The notes: generated by a model from the letters alone, not told the origin. Positions 26,201-33,794 are shown, numbered from the stretch's first letter. The stretch is 64,000 nt of DNA from Herbiconiux ginsengi (GCF_900107435.1 NZ_FNPZ01000001.1:1522960-1586959); one strand, 5' to 3'. Numbers and translations: made by a program.

Positions 26201-26444
26201 CGCTGCCGGCGCTCGTGGAGTTCGTGGAAGTGGCCCCGTCGGCGCTGGTGGAGTTCGTGGAAGTGGCCCCGTCGGCGCTGGTGGAGTTCGCGGTAGCGGC
26301 GGTGCTGGTGGCGGCGGGGGGCGCGTAGGGCGAGGGGGCGGCGGCGAAGGCCGCCGTCGGGACGAGCGCCGTCGTGAGGCACGCGGCGGTGAGGGCGGCC
26401 GCCACGACCGCCGCCCGCATCCCGGATGCTGATCCGCGTCTCAC
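23235..26444 (-). CDS. HtaA-domain protein with fibronectin-III-like domains and C-terminal membrane anchor
   Basis: About 1069 residues. The signal peptide (residues 1-34) is followed by a long Ala/Thr/Ser/Pro low-complexity stalk (about 35-230), partly made by a 33-base tandem repeat. Three to four fibronectin-III-like domains (about 235-610), a linker, and one HtaA-like domain (about 720-990: GGCNYLSAG, VYYGGLSFWYLSDP, SYWYSSGG-like AYWYSSGGQADAAK) follow. A transmembrane helix (about 1035-1063) ends in TSRRL. The GTG at 26444 follows the upstream stop after one base and has GGGGAG, so it is coupled to the hmu operon. Unlike its paralogues it would be fixed in the membrane. Confidence 0.78.
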   Translation of the reverse strand: MRRGSASGMRAAVVAAALTAACLTTALVPTAAFAAAPSPYAPPAATSTAATANSTSADGATSTNSTSADGATSTNSTSAGSATVTTRAISASAPAATTSAATPAISASAAAATVTTRAVSGAHTDTPAPTPGAAPDEATTPFAGEPVPPVDSPPTPEADPAAGTPAAPPTPPTQGPAADSTDSAEGTTEGTAAPPAPLDPAASDHAPPTATPEPAPPTTAAEVAATIPPPSPTPLPASTWAATTAPAPGQVLVQTDPAAVDYAVDIAWAPPASVTPLGYRVELFSGRSVSNTATLIARAEVDATATRYRIEGVGFGATTVTARVTLIDGASALPDALVSESVTLPAASAGALSLSRAGTPTLSAPTADGFTVTWDAASGDPAPAGYAVRILERRHDQAATSANSFVTTTLDVGATTSAVVTGLEGSSRYLAGVVAYDLVDGVKRFRPSSATSTVPAWSADYVAQTLGERAPTTEWSNPPAAPTADSARSLTWQGAPTTGRYTGGSAVTGYRIDLFTPGAGLVATSEISVDDRDSAPATRFGGLTPGTAYSVRVAAINATGVGERSDFSPLVTTPTGSSPGSRPPAYADRAALQTAISAGIVADATATVGGPVTVDQGQDATVTVPWTGIQSGEAWWYGDATFATTVSTGGASESASARPSLTVSTKGLGPGTHYLLFVSDSELDGGAAPAGAEATVVTVDVVGGGAGGGILTLDDAVLRWGLNDETNNGAYFGGCNYLSAGRTPDPGGSAVFGPAQYAESAGNVTIEKPDASGRYVRASWTTKCLDRTGATLSSGTATPYGGNQFVMTGGAGRVDPATGTATIRWTGDVTVVYYGGLSFWYLSDPVLTVENGTGTLTATVGGFGTDMDDLATWVPLADRTVTLAVFSGAQVGADGFTVTPDYRGVTVALPPGQTAQARSGPDWGSFPQSFVDFHLESGQAAYWYSSGGQADAAKAAQPFTVGYDAATFAAPTAPPETAVKASARVPAGKLPPPRLPAAAVLSALPVATEAVTTDARSSSVVIVESATSAALGDDVILLLAALIALLGLVVVIAGAGGGLVLLGATSRRL
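26215..26290 (+). repeat. 33-base tandem repeat in the stalk of the HtaA-FnIII protein
   Basis: Two identical 33-base units and the start of a third (from GTGGAGTTCGTGGAAGTGG). On the coding strand they encode repeats of TSADGATSTNS. Frame is kept whatever the copy number, so stalk length could vary between strains. Confidence 0.85.
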
Positions 26445-26445
26445 G

Positions 26446-27501
26446 TCAGGCTCCCCGCCCGGAGTCCGCACCGGCGCCGTTACCGGGGCCGGAGCCAGAA
26501 CCAGTGCTGGAGCCGCTCCCGCCGGCGGTCCGCGCGTTCACCCCGCCACCGATGCCACTCGCGGGCGGCGATCCGGCTCCGGCTCCGGCACCGGCATCCG
26601 TCGCCGCCATCGCCGCCGCCGGGGCGGGCGCGGGGAGCACCGCGCGCCTGCGCGAGCTGAGCACCGCCCACACCAGGAAGCCGATCGCCGCGAGCGCCAG
26701 AACGCCCACGCCGCCGACCGCGCCGAGCAGGATCGGCACGAGGTTGCCGTCGTCGGAGGCAGCCGTGGGCGCCGCGATGATCGTGGTGGAGACCGGTGCG
26801 GGGGCATCCGTCTCGAGCGAGGTGTTCGCGCTTCCGGCGGCGGCCGCGGCGGCAGCTGCGGCATCCGCGGCCGCCTTCTCCGCCTCGGCGGCTGCCGCGG
26901 CATCCGCGTCGCCGGAGTAGAGATGCTGGAACGAGATCGGCGTGAAGCTCTCGTTGCTCGGATTCACCACGCCGTGCGCCCCGATGGTGATGATGCCGCA
27001 CTGCACGGCGAGACAGTCGACCGTGGTGACGTCGCCGTTGCGGTCGTAGGATTCGAAGGAGGCGCCCGGGATCTTCATGGAGGCCGACCAGCTGCCATCG
27101 GCCGACACCTCGCCGCCGTTCGCGGCGTACTCGGTCGAGGAGCCCGGGAAGCTGACGAACACCTGGTACCCCACCGGGTTCGCCTCGTCGTCGTAGACGT
27201 AGCGGTAGGTCGATCCGGTCGCGCCGCCCTGGCTGGGCGCCCACGCGCCGCCGTCGACCCAGCCGAAGAACACGTAGATGCCGCCGAAGCCGCTCGGGAT
27301 CGACTGGAATCCGCTGCCCGTCACCGTCACGTCGGTGAGGTAGTCCGGATCGGCGACGCCCACGAGCTCGGGCTGTCCGGTCACGGAGACGCGCACCGAC
27401 CCGGCCGCCTGCGCCGGCGCCGCGGGCCCGGCCACGGCCGTCCCGAGCACGGCCGCCACCGCGACTCCCAGTGCGGCGAGCATCTTCGTCGGTCGGTTCA
27501 T
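26446..27501 (-). CDS. Secreted, membrane-anchored HtaB-like protein of the heme uptake operon
   Basis: A 351-residue protein. A signal peptide (residues 1-32, ending AQA) is followed by a beta-rich domain (about 35-190) with VTVTGSGFQSIP, GGIYVFFGWVDGGAWAPS and a Cys pair in DCLAVQCG. An Ala-rich coiled segment (about 195-225), a transmembrane helix (LLGAVGGVGVLALAAIGFLV) and a Gly/Ser/Ala-rich tail follow. The TGSGF/YVxFG module recurs in the two separately transcribed HtaA proteins. The gene overlaps hmuV by ATGA with a GAGGAG site. Heme-binding or docking at the membrane is inferred from the operon; no function is proven by sequence. Confidence 0.72.
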   Translation of the reverse strand: MNRPTKMLAALGVAVAAVLGTAVAGPAAPAQAAGSVRVSVTGQPELVGVADPDYLTDVTVTGSGFQSIPSGFGGIYVFFGWVDGGAWAPSQGGATGSTYRYVYDDEANPVGYQVFVSFPGSSTEYAANGGEVSADGSWSASMKIPGASFESYDRNGDVTTVDCLAVQCGIITIGAHGVVNPSNESFTPISFQHLYSGDADAAAAAEAEKAAADAAAAAAAAAGSANTSLETDAPAPVSTTIIAAPTAASDDGNLVPILLGAVGGVGVLALAAIGFLVWAVLSSRRRAVLPAPAPAAAMAATDAGAGAGAGSPPASGIGGGVNARTAGGSGSSTGSGSGPGNGAGADSGRGA

Positions 27502-28502
27502 GGGGTCTCCTCGAGAGTGGACACGCACATCGACTCGCCAGATTCTGACGGAATGGCGGCGGTCGTAGCGGCGTGTTTTGGCGATTCGATTGCGGGCTCG
27601 GTGGCGCGACGGGGCAGCACGATCGCGGTGCCCGTGACGGGATGGCGGATGACCTCGACCTCCACCTCGTAGACGGAACCCAGCAGGGCCGGCGTGAGCA
27701 CCGCATCCGGCGCCCCGTCGGCGACCACGCGACCCGCCGAGATCAGCACGATGCGGTCGGCGTAGGCGGCGGCGAGGCTGAGGTCGTGCAGCACCACCAC
27801 CACGCAGTCGCCCGCGCGGGCACGATCCCGCGCGATGCGGAGCACGTCTTCCTGGTGCCGCAGGTCGAGCGCGGCGGTGGGTTCGTCGAGCAGCAGGATG
27901 CCCGTCTCCTGCGCCAGGATGCGCGCCAGCGACGCCCGCGCCCGCTCGCCGCCCGAGAGCGACGGCAGCGGCCGATCGCGGAACCGGGTGGTCTCGGTGA
28001 GCGCGATCGACTCCTCCACCACGCGGTCGTCGTCGGCGTCGCGGGGCGTGCCCTGCCAGGGCGCCCGCCCCATCGCCACGACCTCGCGCACGGTGAAGGG
28101 GAAGAACACGCCGTTCTGCTGCTGCAGCACCGCGCGCCGCCGCCCGAGTTCGCGCAGGCTCCAGTCGGCGAGCGGGCGCCCGGCGATCTCCACCGCTCCG
28201 GTCGTCACGGCCTGATCGCCGGTCACCACCGAGAGCAGCGTCGACTTGCCGGCGCCGTTCGGCCCGATCAGCGCCACGACCTCGCCCGGCGCGGCGTCGA
28301 ACGACACGTCGTCGAGGATGCGGGTGCCGCCGATCTCGACGCTCGCCCGCTGCACCCGCAGGGCCGGTTCGCCGGAGCCGAGCGGCGCATCCGTCGCACC
28401 TGCCATCGAATCGCCGATGATCGCGCTTTCACGGCCCGCCATTCCGACGAATTCTGGCGACTCGACGGATGCGGTCGCTGCGCGACGCGAGAACACGCTC
28501 AT
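27498..28502 (-). CDS. hmuV: Heme ABC transporter ATP-binding protein
   Basis: An ABC ATPase of 334 residues with Walker A GPNGAGKST, signature LSGGERARASLARI, Walker B GILLLDEPTAALD and switch VLHDL. The FhuC/HmuV-type family is usually about 260 residues. This one has about 50 extra residues at the N terminus and about 35 at the C terminus. Both extensions contain a 56-base palindromic element read in frame (28408-28463 and 27532-27587). It energises heme import by HmuTU. Both ends overlap neighbours by ATGA. Confidence 0.93.
   Translation of the reverse strand: MSVFSRRAATASVESPEFVGMAGRESAIIGDSMAGATDAPLGSGEPALRVQRASVEIGGTRILDDVSFDAAPGEVVALIGPNGAGKSTLLSVVTGDQAVTTGAVEIAGRPLADWSLRELGRRRAVLQQQNGVFFPFTVREVVAMGRAPWQGTPRDADDDRVVEESIALTETTRFRDRPLPSLSGGERARASLARILAQETGILLLDEPTAALDLRHQEDVLRIARDRARAGDCVVVVLHDLSLAAAYADRIVLISAGRVVADGAPDAVLTPALLGSVYEVEVEVIRHPVTGTAIVLPRRATEPAIESPKHAATTAAIPSESGESMCVSTLEETP
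27532..27587 (+). repeat. 56-base palindromic element, copy 2 (inside the hmuV 3' end)
   Basis: The element begins GACTCGCCA and ends TGGCGATTC. It shares its left half with copy 3 (GAATGGCGG and flanks) and its right half with copy 1 (GTAGCGGCGTGTT). Read from hmuV it encodes the tail AIESPKHAATTAAIPSESGE near the C terminus. Confidence 0.75.
28408..28463 (-). repeat. 56-base palindromic element, copy 3 (inside the hmuV 5' end)
   Basis: On the minus strand it begins GAGTCGCCAGAATTCGTCGG and ends CGGCGATTC; it aligns with copy 2 over the left 30 bases. In hmuV it encodes ESPEFVGMAGRESAIIGDS within the extra N-terminal tail, just ahead of the conserved ATPase domain. Confidence 0.75.
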
Positions 28503-29623
28503 CCCCAGCCCCCTGCCTTCTTGCGGGTGCGGCGGAGCAGCCAGAAGAAGAAGGGTCCGCCGATGAGTGAGGTGAGCAGGCCGATCGGCAGGTCGGCCAT
28601 CGGGATGGCCGTGCGCGCCACCAGGTCGGCGGCCACGAGCAGCACCGCGCCGCCGAGCGTCGAGGCGATGAGCAGCGGGAGATGCGCCGGGCCGATGATC
28701 ATGCGCATGAGGTGCGGGATGACGAGACCCACGAACGCGATGATGCCCACGAAGGCCACCGCCCCGCCCACGAGCAGGGCGACGAGTACGATCGACACGA
28801 TCCGCAGCGCCTCCACGTTCACGCCGAGGTGCCGCGCCGCCTTCTCGCCGAGCGAGAGCAGGTCGAAGCGGCGCGAGAGCACGAGGGCGACCGCGATGCC
28901 GACCACCACGACCGGGAGCACCACGAGAACGTCTTGCCAGCGCGACCCGTTGAGGCTGCCGAGCTGCCAGAACACGATCGCCTCGCGCGACTGCGTGTCG
29001 GCCAGGAACATGAACAGCGCCAGCCCCGCCCCCGCGAAGGCGTTGACGGCGATGCCCGTGAGCACGAGGGTCACCACCTCGGTCTTGCCGTTCGCGCGCG
29101 AGACGGCGTAGACGAGCAGGGTGGCGAGGAGGCCAGTCACGAAGGCGGCGAACGCGATGGTCCAGTCGCCGAGGAAGTTCAGGCCCAGCACGATCGTGGC
29201 GGCCGCCCCGAGCGCCGCGCCCGAGCTCACGCCCACGACGCCGGGCTCGGCGAGCGGATTGCCGAAGATGGCTTGCATGATCATGCCGCTGGCCGCGAGC
29301 GCGGCGCCCACCAGCACGGCCATGGCCACGCGGGGGAAGCGGATGGTCCAGAGCGCGCTGTCGCCGTTCGGATGCGACGGCAGCGGCCAGATCGTCACGC
29401 CGATGCGGTGCAGGATCGAGCCGAGCACCTCGTCGGGAGCGATGGCGAGCTGCCCGGTTCCGGCTGCCACGAGCGAGACGACCACGAGGGCGACGCCCAG
29501 CACCACGAACAGCACCGCCCGCCGCCCCACGCCCGCGCGCCGCGGCAAGGGGTCGACGCGCGCCTCGAGGCTCCCGCCCGCGCCGACCCCGTCGCCGCCC
29601 ACCGTGGGAGTGACGCGCGTCAT
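28499..29623 (-). CDS. hmuU: Heme ABC transporter permease
   Basis: A 374-residue FecCD-family permease with about ten hydrophobic segments. Family motifs are RFPRVAMAVLVGAALAASGM, then FGNPLAEPGVVGVSSGAALG, and near the C terminus FVGLVIPHLMRMIIGPAHLP, which couples to the ATPase. The N terminus has a 35-residue Gly-rich cytoplasmic lead. It overlaps hmuT and hmuV by ATGA at each end. It forms the membrane channel for heme delivered by HmuT. Confidence 0.94.
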   Translation of the reverse strand: MTRVTPTVGGDGVGAGGSLEARVDPLPRRAGVGRRAVLFVVLGVALVVVSLVAAGTGQLAIAPDEVLGSILHRIGVTIWPLPSHPNGDSALWTIRFPRVAMAVLVGAALAASGMIMQAIFGNPLAEPGVVGVSSGAALGAAATIVLGLNFLGDWTIAFAAFVTGLLATLLVYAVSRANGKTEVVTLVLTGIAVNAFAGAGLALFMFLADTQSREAIVFWQLGSLNGSRWQDVLVVLPVVVVGIAVALVLSRRFDLLSLGEKAARHLGVNVEALRIVSIVLVALLVGGAVAFVGIIAFVGLVIPHLMRMIIGPAHLPLLIASTLGGAVLLVAADLVARTAIPMADLPIGLLTSLIGGPFFFWLLRRTRKKAGGWG

Positions 29624-30753
29624 CGGGCCGCACCCGACGCGTCCGGGGCGTAGATCGCACGGGCGAGGGCGTCGAGCACGGAGGCCGAACGCGGGCCGAA
29701 GCTGAGGATCTCGTAGTCGCTCATGTCGACGATGCGCCGGTTCGCCCCGGCCGGCGTCTCGGCGACCGCCGGGATGCGCTCGAGCAGTCCGTCGACGCCG
29801 CCCACCGACTCGAGGCCTTTCGTCATCATCAGCAGGATGTCGGGCTGCGCCTTCACGAGCGCTTCGGCCGTCATCGGCCGCATGCCCTGCCAGCCGATCT
29901 CGTCTGCGACGTCGATTCCGCCGAGCGCGCGGATCAGCGCATCCGCCCCCGACTCCTCGCCGAAGATGTAGTAGACGCCGGCGTTGCCGCGCACGTAGAG
30001 GAACAGGATGCGCGGCCGGTCGGCCGGGTCGGCCGGCGTCACCGCCGCGATCTCCGCGATCTCGGCCTCGATCTCCCCGGTCACCCGCGACGTCAACTCC
30101 GCGCCGGCCGCAGGAACCCCGAGCGCCGCCGCCACCAGACCCACGATCTCGCCCACGTTGTCGAGGTTGCGCTCGGGGGTCGTGACCACCACCGGGATGC
30201 CGGCTTCGCGCATCTGCAGCACGACGTCCCACGGCCCGATCGAGGAGTCGGTGATGATGACGCTCGGGTTCAGCCCGAGGATCGCCTCGCCGTTCAACTC
30301 GTGACCGTTCTGCGTGACCAGTGGCAGCTCGGATGCGCCGGCGAAGCTCGTCGAGGTGTCGCGCCCCACCACGCTGTCGCCGAGTCCCAGGCCGAAGACC
30401 GTGGCGGCGAGGGAGCCGTAGATGTCGAGTGCGAGGATGCGGCTGGTGTCGGTCACGGTGACCTCGGTGCCCTGGTTGTCGGTGACGGTCGCGGGGAGGG
30501 CGGGTGCGGCATCCGTCGTCACCGGAGTGACGCCCACGTCTTCGAGACAGGCGGTCGATTCGCCCTGGTGGGACTTCGGATCGGGCGTGAGCGGCAGGTC
30601 GGCCAGAGCGACGTCGCTCGAGACGCACTGCGCTCCGGCGGAAGCGCCGCTCGCGTTGCTCGAACAGGCGCCGAGGGTGACGGCGGTGGCGAGAGCGAGG
30701 GCGAACGCGACGCCGGAGCGGACGCGTCGGCGGAGGGGGGTGAGAGAGGTCAT
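29620..30753 (-). CDS. hmuT: Heme-binding lipoprotein of the ABC transporter
   Basis: A 377-residue lipoprotein: the signal peptide ends in the lipobox LGAC (cysteine at about residue 30). A class III (helical-backbone) binding-protein fold follows, with RILALDIYGSLAATVFGLGL, GLNPSVIITDSSIGPWDVVL, and FLYVRGNAGVYYIFGEES. The histidine in TQNGHELNGE and the tyrosines in GVYYIFG are candidates for heme ligands. It is first in the hmuTUV-htaB-like-htaA-like operon and lies downstream of a near-consensus iron box. Confidence 0.92.
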   Translation of the reverse strand: MTSLTPLRRRVRSGVAFALALATAVTLGACSSNASGASAGAQCVSSDVALADLPLTPDPKSHQGESTACLEDVGVTPVTTDAAPALPATVTDNQGTEVTVTDTSRILALDIYGSLAATVFGLGLGDSVVGRDTSTSFAGASELPLVTQNGHELNGEAILGLNPSVIITDSSIGPWDVVLQMREAGIPVVVTTPERNLDNVGEIVGLVAAALGVPAAGAELTSRVTGEIEAEIAEIAAVTPADPADRPRILFLYVRGNAGVYYIFGEESGADALIRALGGIDVADEIGWQGMRPMTAEALVKAQPDILLMMTKGLESVGGVDGLLERIPAVAETPAGANRRIVDMSDYEILSFGPRSASVLDALARAIYAPDASGAAR

Positions 30754-30808
30754 CAGTCCGAACTCGTGGGAGGGGCGGGGCGCCGTCGGGCGATCGTCAC
30801 GATCCTAG

Positions 30809-30827
30809 TTAGGTTAGGCTAACCTAG
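30809..30827. promoter_or_regulatory. DtxR/IdeR-type iron box upstream of hmuT
   Basis: TTAGGTTAGGCTAACCTAG matches 18 of 19 consensus positions. It is 56 bases upstream of the hmuT start, the same distance as the box at 20846 is from its gene. It marks the hmu operon as iron repressed. Confidence 0.88.
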
Positions 30828-31013
30828 TCAATTGGCCGGGGGCCTCGCATCCGGCCGCCTCTCGTGCACCGCGTGGAGGGTCCTCGTGCACCCTCCGGCG
30901 GGTTACACTCGTCACGTGGGCGCATCCGGGCGGATCCGGAATTCGTAGGGGATGACGAAGCTCTGCCCACGAGCAGGCTTGGTGGGGCTCTGCTCGGACG
31001 GAAAGAGACTGTC

Positions 31014-32603
31014 GTGAGCGACCCCTCTGAGCGATCCGCGATCTCCCAGGAACTGCAGGATGCCGTCTCCCGCGCCGATTGGGATGCCGTGCAGACGATC
31101 GTGGAGCGCAACTGGTCGGCACTCATCATCGCCGATCCCGCCGTCATCCGCGACGCCGTCGCCGCCCTGCCCGACGCCGTCGTGGCCGCCAACCCGCGCT
31201 GGATCTCGGCGCAGAACTACCTCAGCTATCTTCCTGTCGGCGACGCCCCGCGGCCCCTGCGCTTTCGCGACACCGCGCCACCCGGACTCTCCTCGGCGCT
31301 CATCGACGTGCTCGTGGAGCTCACCAGCCGAGCCGCCGCTGCGCGTGTCGCGGGGCGTCTGGACCGGGCCGTGCGGTGGGTCGACGAAGCGCGTGACGCC
31401 CTCGGCGACGCCACCGACGAGGCGGTCGTGGAGATGCAGTACTCCCTGCCCGACCTGCACAGCCAATGGGGCAAGGTGCGCGAGGCGGCCGGCCAGAGCA
31501 CCGAGGCGTTCCGCGAATACCAGGATGCCCACGACCTCGCCGCCGTGACCGGCAACGAGCTGATCTACCAGAGCTCGGCGGGCAGTCTCGCCTGGCTGCA
31601 CACCATCGCCGGCCAGACCGCCGAGGCGGAGGCGTGGCTCGACCGGGTTCCGCGCGGCGATCCGCCCGCGGAGGCGCCCGATTGGACCTCGAAGCGCTAC
31701 GGCATCACCGCTCACCTCAGCCGCGCCCTCGGACACATCGACCGGCTCGAATACGACGAGGCCCGCGAGGTTCTCGACGTCTACGCCGACGTGGCGAAGG
31801 CGCCCGACTACTGGGCCATCATCCTGTATCTGCGGGCCCGCCTCGCCCGGCACACGGGCGACGCCTGGCGGGTGCTCACGCAGATCGACTCGGCGGTGCA
31901 GAGCCGCCCGCCCGAGCTCACCGCGAACGGCATCAGCGCGCACTTCGTCGCCGTGGCGCGCGCCGAGCTGTACATCGAGCTGGAGCAGCCGGCGCGAGCG
32001 CGGCAAGCACTCGGCGGGCAGCGGTCGACGCCCCCGTCGACCTACTACCTGCAGCTCGAGCAGGCGAAGATCGACATGCTCACGGGCGACCTCCAAGCGG
32101 TGACGCGCATCGTCGAGCCGTTGCTCACCGTGGCGACGTCGGCGCAGCGGGTGATCGCCGAAGCCCTCGTGCTGCATTCCGTGACGCAGCTGCGGGGCGG
32201 ATGGGAACGGGAGGCGGGCGAAGCCTTCCAGCAGGCCCTGGCGCTGATCGAGTCGGCGCGGTTGTATTCGGCGCTGACCGTCATCCGCAGGGGCGACTTC
32301 GACGCGCTCGTGGCGCTGGTTCCGGCCGGGGCACTCGCCGGGGCGGCCGGGCCGGCGCTCGACCGGGTGCGGGAACGGGGGAGCTTCCTGCCCGAGATGG
32401 ACTCGACGGTTCCGCTCTCGCCGCGCGAACGATCGGTGCTCGCCGAACTGGTCTCCGGCGCATCCGTCGCCGAGATCGCGAACCGGCTGTTCGTGAGTCA
32501 GAACACCGTGAAGTCGCAGCTGCGGAGCGTCTACCGCAAGCTCGGTGTGGCGAACCGCGCCGAGGCCGAGCAGGCGGTCGGCCGCCTCGGCCTGCTCGAC
32601 TGA
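31014..32603 (+). CDS. LuxR-family regulator with TPR-like helical body
   Basis: A protein of about 529 residues (GTG start, GGAAAGAG upstream). The C-terminal LuxR helix-turn-helix is at about residues 465-529 (LSPRERSVLAELVSGASVAE, then LFVSQNTVKSQLRSVYRKLG). The remainder is helical and TPR-like, as in MalT-type regulators. It lacks the usual N-terminal NB-ARC/ATPase domain, so it resembles only the signal and DNA-binding end of that family. It is divergent from hmuT but has no iron box on its side. Target and ligand are not apparent. Confidence 0.82.
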   Translation: MSDPSERSAISQELQDAVSRADWDAVQTIVERNWSALIIADPAVIRDAVAALPDAVVAANPRWISAQNYLSYLPVGDAPRPLRFRDTAPPGLSSALIDVLVELTSRAAAARVAGRLDRAVRWVDEARDALGDATDEAVVEMQYSLPDLHSQWGKVREAAGQSTEAFREYQDAHDLAAVTGNELIYQSSAGSLAWLHTIAGQTAEAEAWLDRVPRGDPPAEAPDWTSKRYGITAHLSRALGHIDRLEYDEAREVLDVYADVAKAPDYWAIILYLRARLARHTGDAWRVLTQIDSAVQSRPPELTANGISAHFVAVARAELYIELEQPARARQALGGQRSTPPSTYYLQLEQAKIDMLTGDLQAVTRIVEPLLTVATSAQRVIAEALVLHSVTQLRGGWEREAGEAFQQALALIESARLYSALTVIRRGDFDALVALVPAGALAGAAGPALDRVRERGSFLPEMDSTVPLSPRERSVLAELVSGASVAEIANRLFVSQNTVKSQLRSVYRKLGVANRAEAEQAVGRLGLLD

Positions 32604-32765
32604 TCGCCCCGCCGCGCCGCGCCGGCGCCCCGTCGCGCGGTGGGCCGCCCGCCGCCCCGGAGGCAGATCGCGCTTCGGGAGGATGCTCCGTCCTCCCGAA
32701 CGTGCGGATGGCCGTGATCTCCTCCCGAACGGAGGCCGGGTCGAGGTGCCTCCCGGCGACCGAGG

Positions 32766-33794
32766 CTACTCGGCGGGGCCGTCGGTGGGGGCCGGAGTGG
32801 GCGCGGGGGTCGAGCCGGTGCCCGATCCGTCAGACCCGCCGGTCCCCGATCCGTCAGTCCCCGTCGCATCCTCACCGGCCGCCGCCGACGCCTTCGTGAA
32901 GACGTCGGTGATGAAGGTGTTCAGCGCCTCGGTGTCGTCGAGGGCTCCGGTGTAGGCGGTGCCGTCGATGACCACGAGCGGAACCGTGGTGAGAGACGTG
33001 ACGTCGGAGTTCGGGATGGTCTTCTGCGCCCGCGCGGTGGAGTTCGCCACCCAGTCGTCGAACTCGTTTCCCGTGATGCAGCTCGCGACGGCGGGATCGG
33101 TGACCCCCGCCTTCTGCACGAGCGCGACGAGGTCGTCGTTGCTCAGGCCGCCGTCGGGCAATGTGGATTGCGCGGCGACCAGTGCGTTGTGCACGACGAG
33201 CGTCGCATCCGGAGTCGTGTTCGCCACGCAGGCGATGGTGTTCGCGGCGCGGGTGGCGTAGCTGTCGGAGCTGCCGGCGCCCTCGAGGGCGACAGGGTGC
33301 AGCTCGAGGCTCGCGTAGCCGGCAGAGACGTACGACTGCAGGGCCGATCCGTTCGCGGTCTCGAACTTCGCGACGTCGGGGCTCGAGTAGTCGACGTATT
33401 CGGTGACCCGCAGCACGGTCGAGGTGTCGAGGTCGGAGGCGACGGGCTGCGCATCCGGCTGGATGGCAGCGGTTCGGGTGGCGGTGGCCGGCGGTGGCGT
33501 CGCCCCTTCGGCCGTCGAGGCGGCCGACGGATCGCCGGTGAAGAGGATGCCGTCGCTCAGCATGTTGAGCGGTCCGACGAAGGTGGCACGGATGCCGCTG
33601 TAGACCGCCCAGCCGGTGCCGGCGAGTGCGAGCACGCCGACCGTGATGAGGCTCGTGATGAGCACGACGCGGTTGCGCTTCTTGCGCCGCTGCTCCTCCT
33701 CGCGACGGATGCGTGCGATCTCGCGGGAGAGCGCCTGGCGGTCCTTCTTCGAGAGCCCCTCGTACATGCTCTTGTCGGACTTCGCTGGGCTCAT
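32766..33794 (-). CDS. Membrane-anchored DsbA/thioredoxin-fold protein lacking the CxxC
   Basis: A 342-residue protein. The charged cytoplasmic head (residues 1-43, SKKDRQALSREIARIRREEE) is followed by one transmembrane helix (about 44-66) and an extracytoplasmic DsbA-like domain (about 115-300), then a Gly/Ser/Thr/Pro tail. The strand and helix where DsbA proteins have CPxC reads VTEYVDYSSPDVAKFE, so both active-site cysteines are absent. The cis-proline region is kept (TTVPLVVIDGTAYTG). Two other cysteines (IACVAN, ASCITG) are present. Oxidoreductase activity of the normal kind is unlikely; a binding or chaperone role is possible. Confidence 0.8.
   Translation of the reverse strand: MSPAKSDKSMYEGLSKKDRQALSREIARIRREEEQRRKKRNRVVLITSLITVGVLALAGTGWAVYSGIRATFVGPLNMLSDGILFTGDPSAASTAEGATPPPATATRTAAIQPDAQPVASDLDTSTVLRVTEYVDYSSPDVAKFETANGSALQSYVSAGYASLELHPVALEGAGSSDSYATRAANTIACVANTTPDATLVVHNALVAAQSTLPDGGLSNDDLVALVQKAGVTDPAVASCITGNEFDDWVANSTARAQKTIPNSDVTSLTTVPLVVIDGTAYTGALDDTEALNTFITDVFTKASAAAGEDATGTDGSGTGGSDGSGTGSTPAPTPAPTDGPAE

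Noticed and set aside
23574-26432. A 952-codon open frame on the plus strand opposite the HtaA-FnIII gene
   Set aside because: It mirrors a Thr/Ala/Gly-rich gene in a GC-rich genome; its product is Gly/Arg/Val-rich without domains, while the minus strand has a signal peptide, HtaA domain and ribosome site.
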